Notes: a model not told the origin generated them from the letters alone. A stretch of DNA of 10,980 nt from Boseongicola sp. SB0675_bin_26 (GCA_009843725.1 VYCX01000513.1:1-10980), one strand, 5' to 3'; positions 1 through 6,810 are shown, numbered from the stretch's first letter. Numbers and translations: made by a program.

Positions 1-107
1 TGACAATGTCCAGGATGGACCGGCTCTTTGGCGTGACCATGGGCGAGCAGGGCGTAAGCCAGCTTGTGTCGGTTGACCTGAAAGTGGCGGAATCGCTGGT
101 GGCCTGA
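1..107 (+). CDS. 3' end of an unidentified protein (partial)
   Basis: The frame starting at base 3 is open from the window edge to a TGA at 105-107 and encodes about 34 C-terminal residues ending in ESLVA. Roughly four fifths of the codons end in G or C, which fits coding sequence in this genome. Several methionines and the segment [12 protein letters not shown] are visible, but the tail is too short for me to name a family. It converges on the thioredoxin-fold gene, and a 9-bp hairpin follows the stop almost at once. The start and most of the protein lie outside the window. Confidence 0.45.
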   Translation, partial: TMSRMDRLFGVTMGEQGVSQLVSVDLKVAESLVA

Positions 108-109
108 GC

Positions 110-148
110 CGCAGGCGCATGTGCCGTGCATGCTGCCTGGCGCCTGCG
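110..148 (+). terminator. 9-bp hairpin after the partial gene, possible terminator
   Basis: CGCAGGCGC (110-118) and GCGCCTGCG (140-148) are perfect inverted repeats around a 21-base loop, three bases after the stop codon. No T-run follows on either strand, so it is not a canonical intrinsic terminator. It sits between convergent genes and may act in both directions or protect transcript ends. Confidence 0.4.
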
Positions 149-203
149 CGTCACTGGTTCCGGGCCACGCAGGATTGCCTGGCTGCGAATTGTCAGAACT
201 GGC

Positions 204-761
204 CTATGCGGCCTTCCACTTGATGGAACACCCGGTCGATCGTATCTGGTCTCGCGGCCCCTTGCCGCTCGAGGCCACTTCCCGCATCGCTTCGTACAGG
301 TCGCGTCGGAGATCCCGCGGCCCAGGACGGCTTCCGGAGGCGTCTAGCCTTCCCCTGTACTGCAGATCGAGATCGGCATTGAAGCCGAAAAAGTCAGGGG
401 TGCAGACGGCGCCGTAGGCGTGCGCGACCGTCTGGTCCTCGTCGTGCAGGTAGGGAAACGGGAACCCGCGTTCCTCGGCCAGCCGCTTCATGTTGTCGAA
501 ACCGTCTGCCGGATACGTGATCGCGTCATTCGAGCAAATCGCCGCCACGCCGACGCCAAGCGACCGCAGGTCGCGTGCGTCCCTGATCATGCGGTCAAGC
601 ACCGCAAGAACGTAGGGGCAATGGTTGCAGATGAACATGACGAGCGTACCCTGCGGCCCCGCAATGTCGGAAAGGGCCAGAACCCGGCCGTCGGTGGCTG
701 GCAGCGAGAAGGCCGGCGCCTTCCATCCAAAGTCGCAAACTGGTGGTGATGCTGCCGCCAT
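204..761 (-). CDS. Thioredoxin-fold redox protein with CNHC motif (AhpC/TSA-like)
   Basis: This 185-residue protein has a thioredoxin-like fold of the AhpC/TSA-redoxin type. The N-terminal PAFSLPATDG segment (about 15-25) is typical of redoxin domains. VMFICNHCPYV (41-51) carries the paired cysteines C45 and C48. CTPD at 120-123 supplies the cis-proline loop after a third cysteine. The C-terminal GCSIKWK (177-183) is characteristic of the CNHCP subgroup of cytoplasmic thioredoxin-family proteins. No signal peptide is seen. The family is presumed to act in thiol-disulfide or peroxide chemistry, but the substrate is not known to me. The ATG at 761 is supported by AAGGAG eight bases upstream, inside the 3' end of rpe. 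The gap to rpe is three bases, so the two are almost surely co-transcribed. Confidence 0.88.
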   Translation of the reverse strand: MAAASPPVCDFGWKAPAFSLPATDGRVLALSDIAGPQGTLVMFICNHCPYVLAVLDRMIRDARDLRSLGVGVAAICSNDAITYPADGFDNMKRLAEERGFPFPYLHDEDQTVAHAYGAVCTPDFFGFNADLDLQYRGRLDASGSRPGPRDLRRDLYEAMREVASSGKGPRDQIRSTGCSIKWKAA

Positions 762-764
762 GGA

Positions 765-1460
765 TCAGTCTCCTTGTGCATTGTTTGCGGCGTCACGAAG
801 AGCGCGGATGTTTTCGCCGTATGCTTTCGGCTCCGCAGCCGTTCCGCCCTTGAAAACGGCAGAGCCGGCCACAAGCACGTCCGCTCCCGCGCCGGCGACG
901 AGGCCTGCGGTGCGCAGGTCGACCCCTCCGTCGACTTCGACATGGATGTTGCGGTCGCCGATCATGGCGCGAAGCTCCCTGATCTGGCCCACTTGGGTTT
1001 CGATGAATGCCTGGCCGCCGAAGCCGGGATTGACGGTCATCACGCAAACCAGGTCGCAGAGGTCAAGCAACGGCGCCGCCGCCGCCACGGGCGTTCCGGG
1101 GTTGAGCGCCAGGCCTGATTTCATTCCGGCACCCCGGACCGCCTGAAGCGTGCGGTGCGTGTGCGGCCCGGCCTCGAGATGCGCCGTCAATATGTCCGCA
1201 CCTGCTTGCGCGAACGCGTCGATATAGGGGTCGACCGGCGCAATCATCAGGTGCACGTCCATGACAGTCCGGACATGCTTGCGGATTGCCTTCACCACCT
1301 GCGGACCGAAGGTGATGTTCGGCACGAAATGTCCGTCCATCACGTCCACGTGAATCCAGTCGGCGCCCGTCGCCTCGACCGCTTCGATCTCGCGTCCGAA
1401 ATCGGCAAAGTCAGCCGCAAGGATTGACGGGGCGATCTTTATTGAGCGGTCGAATTCCAT
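765..1460 (-). CDS. rpe: Ribulose-phosphate 3-epimerase
   Basis: Rpe interconverts D-ribulose 5-phosphate and D-xylulose 5-phosphate in the pentose phosphate and Calvin cycles. The 231-residue length is normal for this single-domain TIM barrel. Visible landmarks are APSILAADF (10-18), IHVDVMDGHFVPN (36-48), DVHLM (68-72), MTVNPGFGGQ (141-150), VEVDGG (174-179) and GSAVF (199-203). The metal ligands expected in the family, H37, D39, H70 and D177, are present, with D39 and D177 as the acid-base pair. The ATG at 1460 gives the usual N-terminus; no strong Shine-Dalgarno precedes it. It is the upstream gene of a pair with the thioredoxin-fold gene. I see nothing showing whether it serves carbon fixation or only the pentose phosphate route. 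Confidence 0.97.
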   Translation of the reverse strand: MEFDRSIKIAPSILAADFADFGREIEAVEATGADWIHVDVMDGHFVPNITFGPQVVKAIRKHVRTVMDVHLMIAPVDPYIDAFAQAGADILTAHLEAGPHTHRTLQAVRGAGMKSGLALNPGTPVAAAAPLLDLCDLVCVMTVNPGFGGQAFIETQVGQIRELRAMIGDRNIHVEVDGGVDLRTAGLVAGAGADVLVAGSAVFKGGTAAEPKAYGENIRALRDAANNAQGD

Positions 1461-1872
1461 GATCAGGTTATCCGGGAATTCCGGTCTCGGTGGAAGCGGA
1501 AAGTGGGGGGACTATGCATGATGCTGCCGTGCATTGGTCAGTGCCACAGCGCGTCCATTGCTCCAGCGCCTTTTGCACTATCGGGATCATTTGCGTTGCA
1601 AGGGCGTCGCAGGCATCATCGCTCGATTGTTTTGCCAAGGAGCAACAGCGTGTCGAACCTCGGCACGCACCGTCGGTGTGTGTGCATGCTCTCGCCTCAG
1701 GCGGACGTGTCGAAGCTCCTTGGATCAGGAGCGGCCTCTGCTTTGGACTTGGCCGGGCGACGGGCCCGGCATGCTGTCGGGGAGCGGGATTGGAGCTTGG
1801 CCGGTCGGCTCCAGATCTCGACAGAATTGGGCTGGTGAGCAGGGACGGCGCTTGTGTGAGCCCATCAGGGCA
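1461..1872. other. 412-bp stretch without a convincing gene
   Basis: This lies between the stop of the PhzF-family gene and the start of rpe, both on the minus strand. Open frames exist on both strands, but none has a family match I recognise or a good ribosome site. It should hold the end of the phzF transcript and the rpe promoter. I see hairpins at 1752-1770 and 1860-1871 (GCCC ATCA GGGC), a wobble-containing stem around 1662-1680, and the palindrome ATGCAT at 1514-1519. No riboswitch or tRNA was recognised. Confidence 0.5.
1752..1770 (-). terminator. GC-rich hairpin downstream of the PhzF gene, possible terminator
   Basis: GCCGGGC (1752-1758) and GCCCGGC (1764-1770) form a perfect 7-bp stem with a 5-base loop, about 100 bases past the stop of the minus-strand PhzF gene. 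No T-run follows, so the role as a terminator is inference from position and stability. Confidence 0.3.
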
Positions 1873-2670
1873 TCAGTCGGGCGGGAAAATCGTTGCTTCC
1901 ATGAACGTCCTGGCGGCGCCACGCAGGAAGACTCGGTCCTTGACCAGTTCGTAGTCCAGCCAGCCGCCACGAGGCGACGCCTGAAAGGCTCGGCCACGTG
2001 AGGTGCCCAAGATGATCGACCAGTAGGGAGCGAGCGTTGCGTGTGTCGATCCCGTCACGGGATCCTCGGAGATGCCGGCCCCGGGCGCGAAGTACCGTGA
2101 CACGAATGCAGCGCCGGAGGTGCCGTCTCCGACGCCGGTCACGACAAGCCCTGTCTTGCCCAGTCGGCTGATCCGCATCAGGTCAGGCTTGAATCGACGG
2201 ACGGCTGCCTCGCTGCCGAGATTTGCAAAGACGTTCTCGAAGTTGCGGAAGACATCAGTCGGAGGCGCCGCAAATGCTCCGTCCAGCTCCTTCGGCATGG
2301 CGTTCAGCGGTTCCGGCGGCAAGGCCGGAATATCGATGCAGTAGGCTTCGCCGTCCTTTGCGGCCCGCAGATCGCCCATCCGCGTGTGGAAGGTCATCGT
2401 CCCGCTCACCCCGTACTCGGCAGTCAGGACATGTGCGGTTGCCAGGGTTGCGTGGCCGCAGAAATCAGCCTCATGCGCGGGCGTGAACCACCTCAAGCCC
2501 CATGCGGATGCAACACTTGGCACTGCGAACGCCGTTTCGGAGAGATTGTTCTCCTGTGCAATCGACTGCATGACAGCGTCGTCCAGCCACGCGTCGAGGA
2601 TCAGGACGGCGGCCGGGTTGCCTGCGAACACGCGATCCGTGAACGCGTCCACTTGAAACATCCTCAACAT
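1873..2670 (-). CDS. PhzF-family epimerase/isomerase
   Basis: This 265-residue protein has the two-lobed diaminopimelate-epimerase-like fold of the PhzF family. QVDAFT (6-11), GNPAAV (18-23), NNLSETAF (41-48), FCGHATLATAH (70-80) and EDPVTGS (202-208) are the diagnostic blocks. E45 matches the catalytic glutamate of Pseudomonas PhzF, and H73 and D203 line the expected active site. PhzF itself isomerises dihydro-3-hydroxyanthranilate, but no other phenazine gene is nearby. This is therefore most likely one of the many PhzF-like proteins of unassigned substrate. The ATG at 2670 follows GAGAG closely; a second ATG at 2661 would give the shorter start MFQVDAFT, so the start is uncertain by three codons. 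It lies 136 bp downstream of the HIT gene on the same strand and may share its transcript. Confidence 0.93.
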   Translation of the reverse strand: MLRMFQVDAFTDRVFAGNPAAVLILDAWLDDAVMQSIAQENNLSETAFAVPSVASAWGLRWFTPAHEADFCGHATLATAHVLTAEYGVSGTMTFHTRMGDLRAAKDGEAYCIDIPALPPEPLNAMPKELDGAFAAPPTDVFRNFENVFANLGSEAAVRRFKPDLMRISRLGKTGLVVTGVGDGTSGAAFVSRYFAPGAGISEDPVTGSTHATLAPYWSIILGTSRGRAFQASPRGGWLDYELVKDRVFLRGAARTFMEATIFPPD

Positions 2671-2806
2671 TGATCTCTCGATTGCTTGTGGCTGCGCTCG
2701 TCATCGCCGAAGGCCGGTCCGGCGAGTCGTTTCCGGGCCTCGGTGTCGTCCGGACAGCTCCTTTCAACCGGGTCTGCCTGGCGCATGGCTTTCGTACCCG
2801 CCACCC

Positions 2807-3244
2807 TCATCCAGATGCGGATTCTCGACGCCCGGAGGGAGACCGAATTCCGCGTCGGTTGCTGGGCTGCTTGAAAAAATGTCGTATTCCCTTTCCCCGA
2901 AGCGGTTCATCAGGAAAGCGCGCAATGATGTGGAGATGCGCGTGATCCACTGACTGGCCTGCGTCGACACCGTCGTTCCAGCCAACGTTGAATCCGGAAG
3001 GCTTCCTTTTCTCAAGGACGGCCTTCGCCTCCAGCAGTAGTGTCCGCACATCCGACCACTCACGTTCACTAAGTGCAAACAGGCTGGCGACATGCCGTTT
3101 TGGCACGACCATGCCAGCGTCCACAAGAATCGGATCCATCGACGAAACATGGTAGCAACTTTGGTTCTCGAACAGGATCTCACCACGCAACGATGATCGA
3201 TTGCAAAAAACGCAATCCTTCCGAAAGTCCAGCGGATCCGACAT
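2807..3244 (-). CDS. HIT-family nucleotide hydrolase/transferase
   Basis: This 145-residue histidine-triad protein carries VDHAHLHIIAR (99-109), with H101, H103 and H105 forming the triad; H103 should be the nucleophile of the family reaction. CVFC (11-14) together with PKRH (48-51) suggests the structural zinc site seen in some HINT-like proteins. Such enzymes hydrolyse nucleoside phosphoramidates or dinucleoside polyphosphates in the cytoplasm, and the sequence does not settle which. The ATG at 3244 gives MSDPLDF; no strong Shine-Dalgarno is visible. It is transcribed toward the PhzF gene and away from the short lipopeptide frame starting at 3259. The C-terminal 14 residues after PSNRR are rich in R, S and G and look unstructured. 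Confidence 0.92.
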   Translation of the reverse strand: MSDPLDFRKDCVFCNRSSLRGEILFENQSCYHVSSMDPILVDAGMVVPKRHVASLFALSEREWSDVRTLLLEAKAVLEKRKPSGFNVGWNDGVDAGQSVDHAHLHIIARFPDEPLRGKGIRHFFKQPSNRRGIRSPSGRRESASG

Positions 3245-3258
3245 GGTCCATTCGCAAA

Positions 3259-3351
3259 ATGCTGTTACGACGGTCTGTGCTTGCGCTGCTCCTTAGCGGG
3301 TGTCTCAATCAAGGTAAATTGGTGGCGCCCATCGGAGTGAGACTCGGGTGA
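3259..3351 (+). CDS. Possible 30-residue lipopeptide with lipobox
   Basis: An ATG at 3259 opens a 30-codon frame closed by TGA at 3349-3351. The peptide has two arginines at positions 4-5, a hydrophobic run VLALLL at 7-12, and LSGC at 12-15, a textbook signal-peptidase-II lipobox. The mature part would be only 16 residues from C15, ending GVRLG. The arrangement resembles entericidin-like small lipoproteins in shape, but I recognise no homologous sequence. No Shine-Dalgarno is visible upstream, and the frame begins 15 bases from the divergent HIT start, so it may be a chance frame. It is reported because the lipobox order is exact and the tail has a natural stop. Confidence 0.3.
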   Translation: MLLRRSVLALLLSGCLNQGKLVAPIGVRLG

Positions 3352-3515
3352 CCGAGGATGACTGCAATTCTTGAGTCCGGCAGAACTCGCAATCGGTCGT
3401 TCTGCAACCTCAATCGATCGGCACATGTCCCGGCAACACCTTGGCCGCACGGGCGGTGGCGGGCAGGGCCGAAGCTGCGCATGCAGCATGGCGAGGGCGT
3501 CTCGCCCAAGCCACC

Positions 3516-3524
3516 AAAAGGAGG
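3516..3524 (+). promoter_or_regulatory. Very strong Shine-Dalgarno for the DUF2188 gene
   Basis: AAAAGGAGG lies eight bases before the ATG at 3533 and is among the closest matches to the anti-Shine-Dalgarno in the window. It fixes the start of the DUF2188 protein at 3533 rather than at in-frame starts further upstream. Confidence 0.8.
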
Positions 3525-3532
3525 CGATAGCC

Positions 3533-4228
3533 ATGGCAAGCCAGGTCCAGGGCGTGGCTCTGCATGGCTGCGGTTGGGCGGTCGCTGGCGCCGAGAACAG
3601 CCGGAACGCAGCGCACTGCAGGATCCTGGCCGAGGCAATCGACCAGACCGTCGAAATTGCAGGCAGCCAGAGGAGCGAAGTCCTTATCCATGGCAGTGAT
3701 GGAAGGGTCCGCGAGTGGAACTGTTACGGAAACGATCCATTCCCGCCACGCGGACAAGATCGGCGCGAAGGGTCAGTTCGATCCTGCCAGCAGCCCGTTC
3801 AGGGGAGAGGCGCGACACAGGCCTGGCAGTCACCCATCTGCCCAACATGTAATGACCAAGCCTGGCATTGGCGCCTGTGCCCGCTCGTCACCCGGCGCGA
3901 GCGAGAGCTGCCGGGAAAGCCCCATCTGCGGCAAATGCAGAAAGATCGGCAGCGTGGCGTGCTCTCGCTGATCAGGGTTCGTGCTGTAGCTGAGGCATGG
4001 GTTGCCAAGGCAGGTAGCATTTGCGCGGCCACCACGCTTGTTCCTTGCCGGCCCAATGTGGATTCACGGCGCGATCAGGCGCGAGGGCGTAATCTTGGTT
4101 CTGTCAGGCGTTCGGTATGGAATTCCGGCGGGATCGAATCCACGCCTTCCAGCGCCAGATCCAGAATGGTTCCCGCGACCTTCGGCGCGACGCCAAAGCC
4201 GATCTTGAATCCCCCGTTGGCGACATGA
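3533..4228 (+). CDS. DUF2188 protein with missing family stop (extended frame)
   Basis: Residues 1-74 (3533-3754) match the small DUF2188 family. LHGCGWAVAGAENSR (10-24), AEAID (33-37), EIAGSQRSEVLIHG (41-54), DGRVRE (56-61) and YGNDPFPPRG (65-74) align with the usual order of that domain. Such proteins are normally about 70-80 residues and end just after the PFPPKG-like motif. Here the frame continues for 157 more codons to a stop at 4226-4228, overlapping the antisense of the FAD oxidoreductase by 154 bp. The codon right after the motif is CAA (3755-3757), one C-to-T change from TAA. The extension is arginine-rich, contains CPTC, and has no family I know. The start is secured by AAAAGGAGG. 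The function of DUF2188 is not established. Presence of the domain is near certain; the true 3' end is not. Confidence 0.72.
   Translation: MASQVQGVALHGCGWAVAGAENSRNAAHCRILAEAIDQTVEIAGSQRSEVLIHGSDGRVREWNCYGNDPFPPRGQDRREGSVRSCQQPVQGRGATQAWQSPICPTCNDQAWHWRLCPLVTRRERELPGKPHLRQMQKDRQRGVLSLIRVRAVAEAWVAKAGSICAATTLVPCRPNVDSRRDQARGRNLGSVRRSVWNSGGIESTPSSARSRMVPATFGATPKPILNPPLAT
3755..4074. other. Gene-poor tail between the DUF2188 domain and the FAD gene
   Basis: About 320 bp separate the expected end of the DUF2188 domain from the stop of the minus-strand oxidoreductase. The only frame with a link to a real gene is the DUF2188 run-through. Direct GCCTGGCA repeats occur at 3821-3828 and 3860-3867, and CACAGGC (3816-3822) is inverted at 3873-3879, with no clear role. 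No RNA gene or strong terminator was recognised. Confidence 0.4.
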
Positions 4229-5133
4229 TGGCCCGTGCGGCCGGGCCAGGGCCCGAGCAATGGCGCCCTGCTGACGCAACGTGGCCGAACCCCCGCCCAG
4301 CGTTCAATGACCGTGGCTCCGGTCAGGGAGGGCATGACCTTTCCTGCACGACGAATGATGTCTTCAAGGAGTTCGTCGGTCGTAGTCGATGCCGCAAAGT
4401 CGCGCTCCGAGGTCGAGCCGATCGCCAGCGTGCCATCAAGATGAGGCACAATGTGAAGGCCGCCCGCAAATACCTGCGGCTGGCCGCCTGCATCATGGCG
4501 AACGAGTGCGGCCTGCCCCTTCACGCCACCGCCGACCGGTCGGCCAAGCGCGGCGCCGAGTTCCTGCAGGCCTTTCCAGCCAGTCGCCCAAATTACCTGC
4601 CCCTGATCGGGTCCGTCGGCGACGATTTTCCCTCCGTGCGCCCGAATTGCCTTCGCAAGGCTCCGAATTGCGTCGCGCGGGTGAACGATTGCCGACAACG
4701 TGTCGTGAACGAACAGCCCGGTGGGGGAGGGCGGGATCCAGTTGCCTGCCTCCCGAGCATCGGTGATTTCCCACAATGCGCATTCGCCCCAGTTTGCCCG
4801 TGCGGCGTCGGCGCGCTCGCGGGCAAGCGAGATGTCGCGTTCGCTCGTGAGCGGCTGCACGCGGCCCACGCGGGCGAAACCGGAAAGGACGCCCGAAGTC
4901 GCATCGACCCCTTCCCAGAATTCCCGGGCCTCGATCAGACTCTCGAGCTGATACTGCTTCAGTGCATTCCAGCGATCGGGCACGTGCGGCTGGAGCGCGC
5001 CGACAACGCCGCCCGACGCGCCCGAGCCGGGACCGTTCCGGTCGATGACCCGGACCCGTGCGCCATGCAGCAGGGCCTTCCAGGCGATGGAGAGCCCGAA
5101 GATGCCCGCTCCCCGCACCGTCACGTCGACCAT
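4075..5133 (-). CDS. FAD-dependent oxidoreductase, MnmC oxidase-half-like (DAO family)
   Basis: This 352-residue flavoprotein belongs to the D-amino-acid-oxidase-like (DAO) superfamily. The dinucleotide-binding GAGIFG (8-13) is followed by an acidic residue at the end of the second strand (VID, D31). GSGASGGVVGALQP (36-49) is the flavin loop, and ANGGFKIGFGVAP (305-317) is the C-terminal FAD contact. The layout matches glycine/sarcosine-oxidase relatives and the oxidase half of MnmC, which removes the carboxymethyl group from cmnm5U34 of tRNA. The gene diverges from mnmD across about 60 bp, which strongly suggests that tRNA-modification role, but the assignment is inference. ATG 5133 is chosen; a TTG at 5139 lies nearer GGGGGA and is a real alternative. 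Other DAO substrates such as glycine remain possible. Confidence 0.85.
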   Translation of the reverse strand: MVDVTVRGAGIFGLSIAWKALLHGARVRVIDRNGPGSGASGGVVGALQPHVPDRWNALKQYQLESLIEAREFWEGVDATSGVLSGFARVGRVQPLTSERDISLARERADAARANWGECALWEITDAREAGNWIPPSPTGLFVHDTLSAIVHPRDAIRSLAKAIRAHGGKIVADGPDQGQVIWATGWKGLQELGAALGRPVGGGVKGQAALVRHDAGGQPQVFAGGLHIVPHLDGTLAIGSTSERDFAASTTTDELLEDIIRRAGKVMPSLTGATVIERWAGVRPRCVSRAPLLGPWPGRTGHHVANGGFKIGFGVAPKVAGTILDLALEGVDSIPPEFHTERLTEPRLRPRA

Positions 5134-5183
5134 TGCCAAGGCATTCCCCCGTTGTCACTGTCACCGCGGAACGGAGCAATTGT

Positions 5184-5188
5184 AGGGA
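5184..5188 (+). promoter_or_regulatory. Shine-Dalgarno deciding a TTG start for mnmD
   Basis: AGGGA lies five bases before TTG 5194, the last possible start before the conserved HPDLEW block. An ATG at 5189 lies between them but in another frame. No in-frame ATG exists close upstream. Confidence 0.5.
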
Positions 5189-5193
5189 ATGGC

Positions 5194-5862
5194 TTGCCGG
5201 ACGACCAGCATCCCGACCTGGAATGGAAGGGCGCCGTGCCCGTCGCGTCGCGCTACGGCGATCCGTACTATTCGCTGGAGGACGGTCTCGCCGAAGCAAG
5301 GCATGTCTTTCTCGCGGGCAACGGACTGCCCGATCGATTCGTGCCAGGCTTCCATGTCGCCGAACTCGGCTTCGGAACCGGCCTCAACGCGTTGGCGGCG
5401 TGGGCCATGTGGCGCGAATCCGGTGTTCCCGGGTCGCTGCGCTTCACGTCATTCGAACTCTTTCCGATGGCTCCCGCTGACATGTCGAGGGCCCTGTCCG
5501 CCTTTCCGGAGATCTCCGGTCTGGCCACGCAGCTCGTGGCCGCCATGGACTCGCCTGCGCGGGAGTTCGTGGCCGACGGACTGCACTTGAAGATCGTCCT
5601 GGGAGATGCCCGCGAAACCCTGGCAAGCTGGGACGGCGCCGCGGACGCATGGTTTCTCGACGGATTCGCCCCTGCAAGGAATCCGGAGATTTGGACGCCA
5701 GACCTCCTGCACCAGGTTGCGCGCCGTACCCGGCCCGAAGGCACTGCAGCGACCTATAGCGCCGCCAAGGCCGTGCGCGCGGGCCTTGCCGATGCAGGCT
5801 TCGCGGTTGAGCGCGTGCCCGGCTTCGGACGCAAGCGCCATATGACGGTCGCCCGCTCATGA
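5194..5862 (+). CDS. mnmD: tRNA 5-(aminomethyl)uridine methyltransferase MnmD
   Basis: MnmD uses S-adenosylmethionine to methylate nm5(s2)U34 to mnm5(s2)U34 in tRNAs, the last step of the MnmEG wobble pathway. The 222-residue length fits a stand-alone enzyme. HPDLEWKG (6-13) opens the protein, DPYYSLEDGLAEARHVFLAG (23-42) follows, VAELGFGTGLN (55-65) is the SAM-binding motif I, and WFLDGFAPARNPEIW (153-167) contains the conserved aspartate D156. TYSAAKAVRAGL (187-198) and GFGRKRHM (210-217) complete the family pattern. In enterobacteria this domain is fused to an FAD oxidase; here the oxidase is the divergent neighbour. The start is a probable TTG; a single-base change near 5189-5194 could instead put the ATG at 5189 in frame. 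The stop overlaps the transporter start as ATGA, so translation is probably coupled. Confidence 0.9.
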   Translation: MPDDQHPDLEWKGAVPVASRYGDPYYSLEDGLAEARHVFLAGNGLPDRFVPGFHVAELGFGTGLNALAAWAMWRESGVPGSLRFTSFELFPMAPADMSRALSAFPEISGLATQLVAAMDSPAREFVADGLHLKIVLGDARETLASWDGAADAWFLDGFAPARNPEIWTPDLLHQVARRTRPEGTAATYSAAKAVRAGLADAGFAVERVPGFGRKRHMTVARS

Positions 5863-6734
5863 CATCACCGTCAAACCGGAACGGCATCCTTGTGATGATT
5901 GCAACGACATTCGTGTTCGCCGTGCAGGACGGCATCTCGCAGCACTTGGCCGTGACATACAACACCTTCATGGTCGTGATGATCCGGTACTGGTTCTTTG
6001 CGGCATTTGTCATCGCCATTGCCGCACGCCGGCCCGGAGGCGTACGTGCGGCCGCGACGACATCCCAGCCGGCACTCCAGATCGTCCGGGGGCTCCTGCT
6101 TGCAGGCGAGATATGCGTGGCGGTCTTTGGCTTCACGCTTCTGGGGCTGGTCGAGAGCCATGCAATTTTTGCCACGTATCCCCTGATCGTGATTGCGCTT
6201 GCAGGGCCATTGCTTGGTGAAAGGGCCGGATGGCGGCGACGGCTCGCCGTCCTTGCCGGCTTTCTCGGCATGCTCATCATTCTGCAGCCCGGAACCGGTG
6301 TGTTCAGGGCGGCCGCGGTGATTCCCTTCGTTTCAGCCTTCATGTTTGCGCTCTATTCCTTGGCGACCCGCTATGCTGCGCGACGGGACAAGGCCGCGAC
6401 ATCCTTCTTCTGGACCGGGGTCGTCGGAGCCGCGGCCATGACGTCCGTGGGCCTGCCGAACTGGGAATGGATGATGCCCGGCGACTGGTTGTGGATGCTG
6501 GCGCTCTGCATGACTGGCGTCATTGGACACTGGCTTCTGATCCGCTGCTACGAACTGGCCGAGGCCGGCGCCGTGCAACCCTTCGCCTACTTTCACCAGG
6601 TCTTTGCCGCTCTCATCGGGATTGTCGTGTTTCACGAGGCCCTGAAGGCGAACGTTGCGCTCGGGGCGATGGTCATCCTTGCAGCGGGCGTGTTTGCGCT
6701 TTGGCGCGCATATGTCCAGGGACAAGAAGACTAG
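5859..6734 (+). CDS. DMT superfamily (EamA) transporter
   Basis: This 291-residue inner-membrane protein has about ten hydrophobic segments, near 10-30, 36-55, 75-97, 100-118, 127-144, 151-170, 181-198, 209-227, 244-258 and 265-283. They form two EamA repeats (about 10-143 and 153-283). GERAGWRRRLAVLAGFLGM (120-138) is the typical repeat-end motif, and YELAEAG with PFAYFHQVFA (241-250) is the matching region in the second half. Such carriers move small metabolites or amino acids, often outward; the substrate cannot be read from the sequence. The ATG is inside the mnmD stop (ATGA), showing operon coupling but not necessarily a shared function. It converges on mlaC across 76 bp with only weak hairpins between. 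Confidence 0.92.
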   Translation: MTSPSNRNGILVMIATTFVFAVQDGISQHLAVTYNTFMVVMIRYWFFAAFVIAIAARRPGGVRAAATTSQPALQIVRGLLLAGEICVAVFGFTLLGLVESHAIFATYPLIVIALAGPLLGERAGWRRRLAVLAGFLGMLIILQPGTGVFRAAAVIPFVSAFMFALYSLATRYAARRDKAATSFFWTGVVGAAAMTSVGLPNWEWMMPGDWLWMLALCMTGVIGHWLLIRCYELAEAGAVQPFAYFHQVFAALIGIVVFHEALKANVALGAMVILAAGVFALWRAYVQGQED

Positions 6735-6810
6735 CGGCATCGCTTCAAGCCGGGCTTGGCCAACGGGCTTCAGGAGGCGCGGCCGCAGGATGTCGGCGCC
6801 CTGGGGTCGG

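Noticed and set aside
1490..2001. Overlapping + strand frames of 111-155 codons
   Set aside because: None shows a domain or convincing ribosome site, and part lies antisense to the PhzF-family gene.
1873..2670. Phenazine biosynthesis cluster
   Set aside because: Only a PhzF-family protein is present; without other phz genes it does not indicate phenazine production.
5152..5180. TTGTCA as a -35 element for mnmD
   Set aside because: No acceptable -10 lies at the right distance before the start, so no promoter was called.
4117..5193. Long upstream extension of the mnmD frame across the FAD gene
   Set aside because: The extension is antisense to a clear flavoprotein and has no MnmD-like sequence; the family's N-terminus begins just before HPDLEW.
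5444..6343. 299-codon minus-strand frame across mnmD and the transporter
   Set aside because: It is antisense to two well-supported genes and has low-complexity composition typical of a shadow frame.
6747..6770. Hairpins between the transporter and mlaC (AAGCC/GGCTT and AAGC/GCTT)
   Set aside because: Stems are only 4-5 bp with no T-run, too weak to call a terminator.
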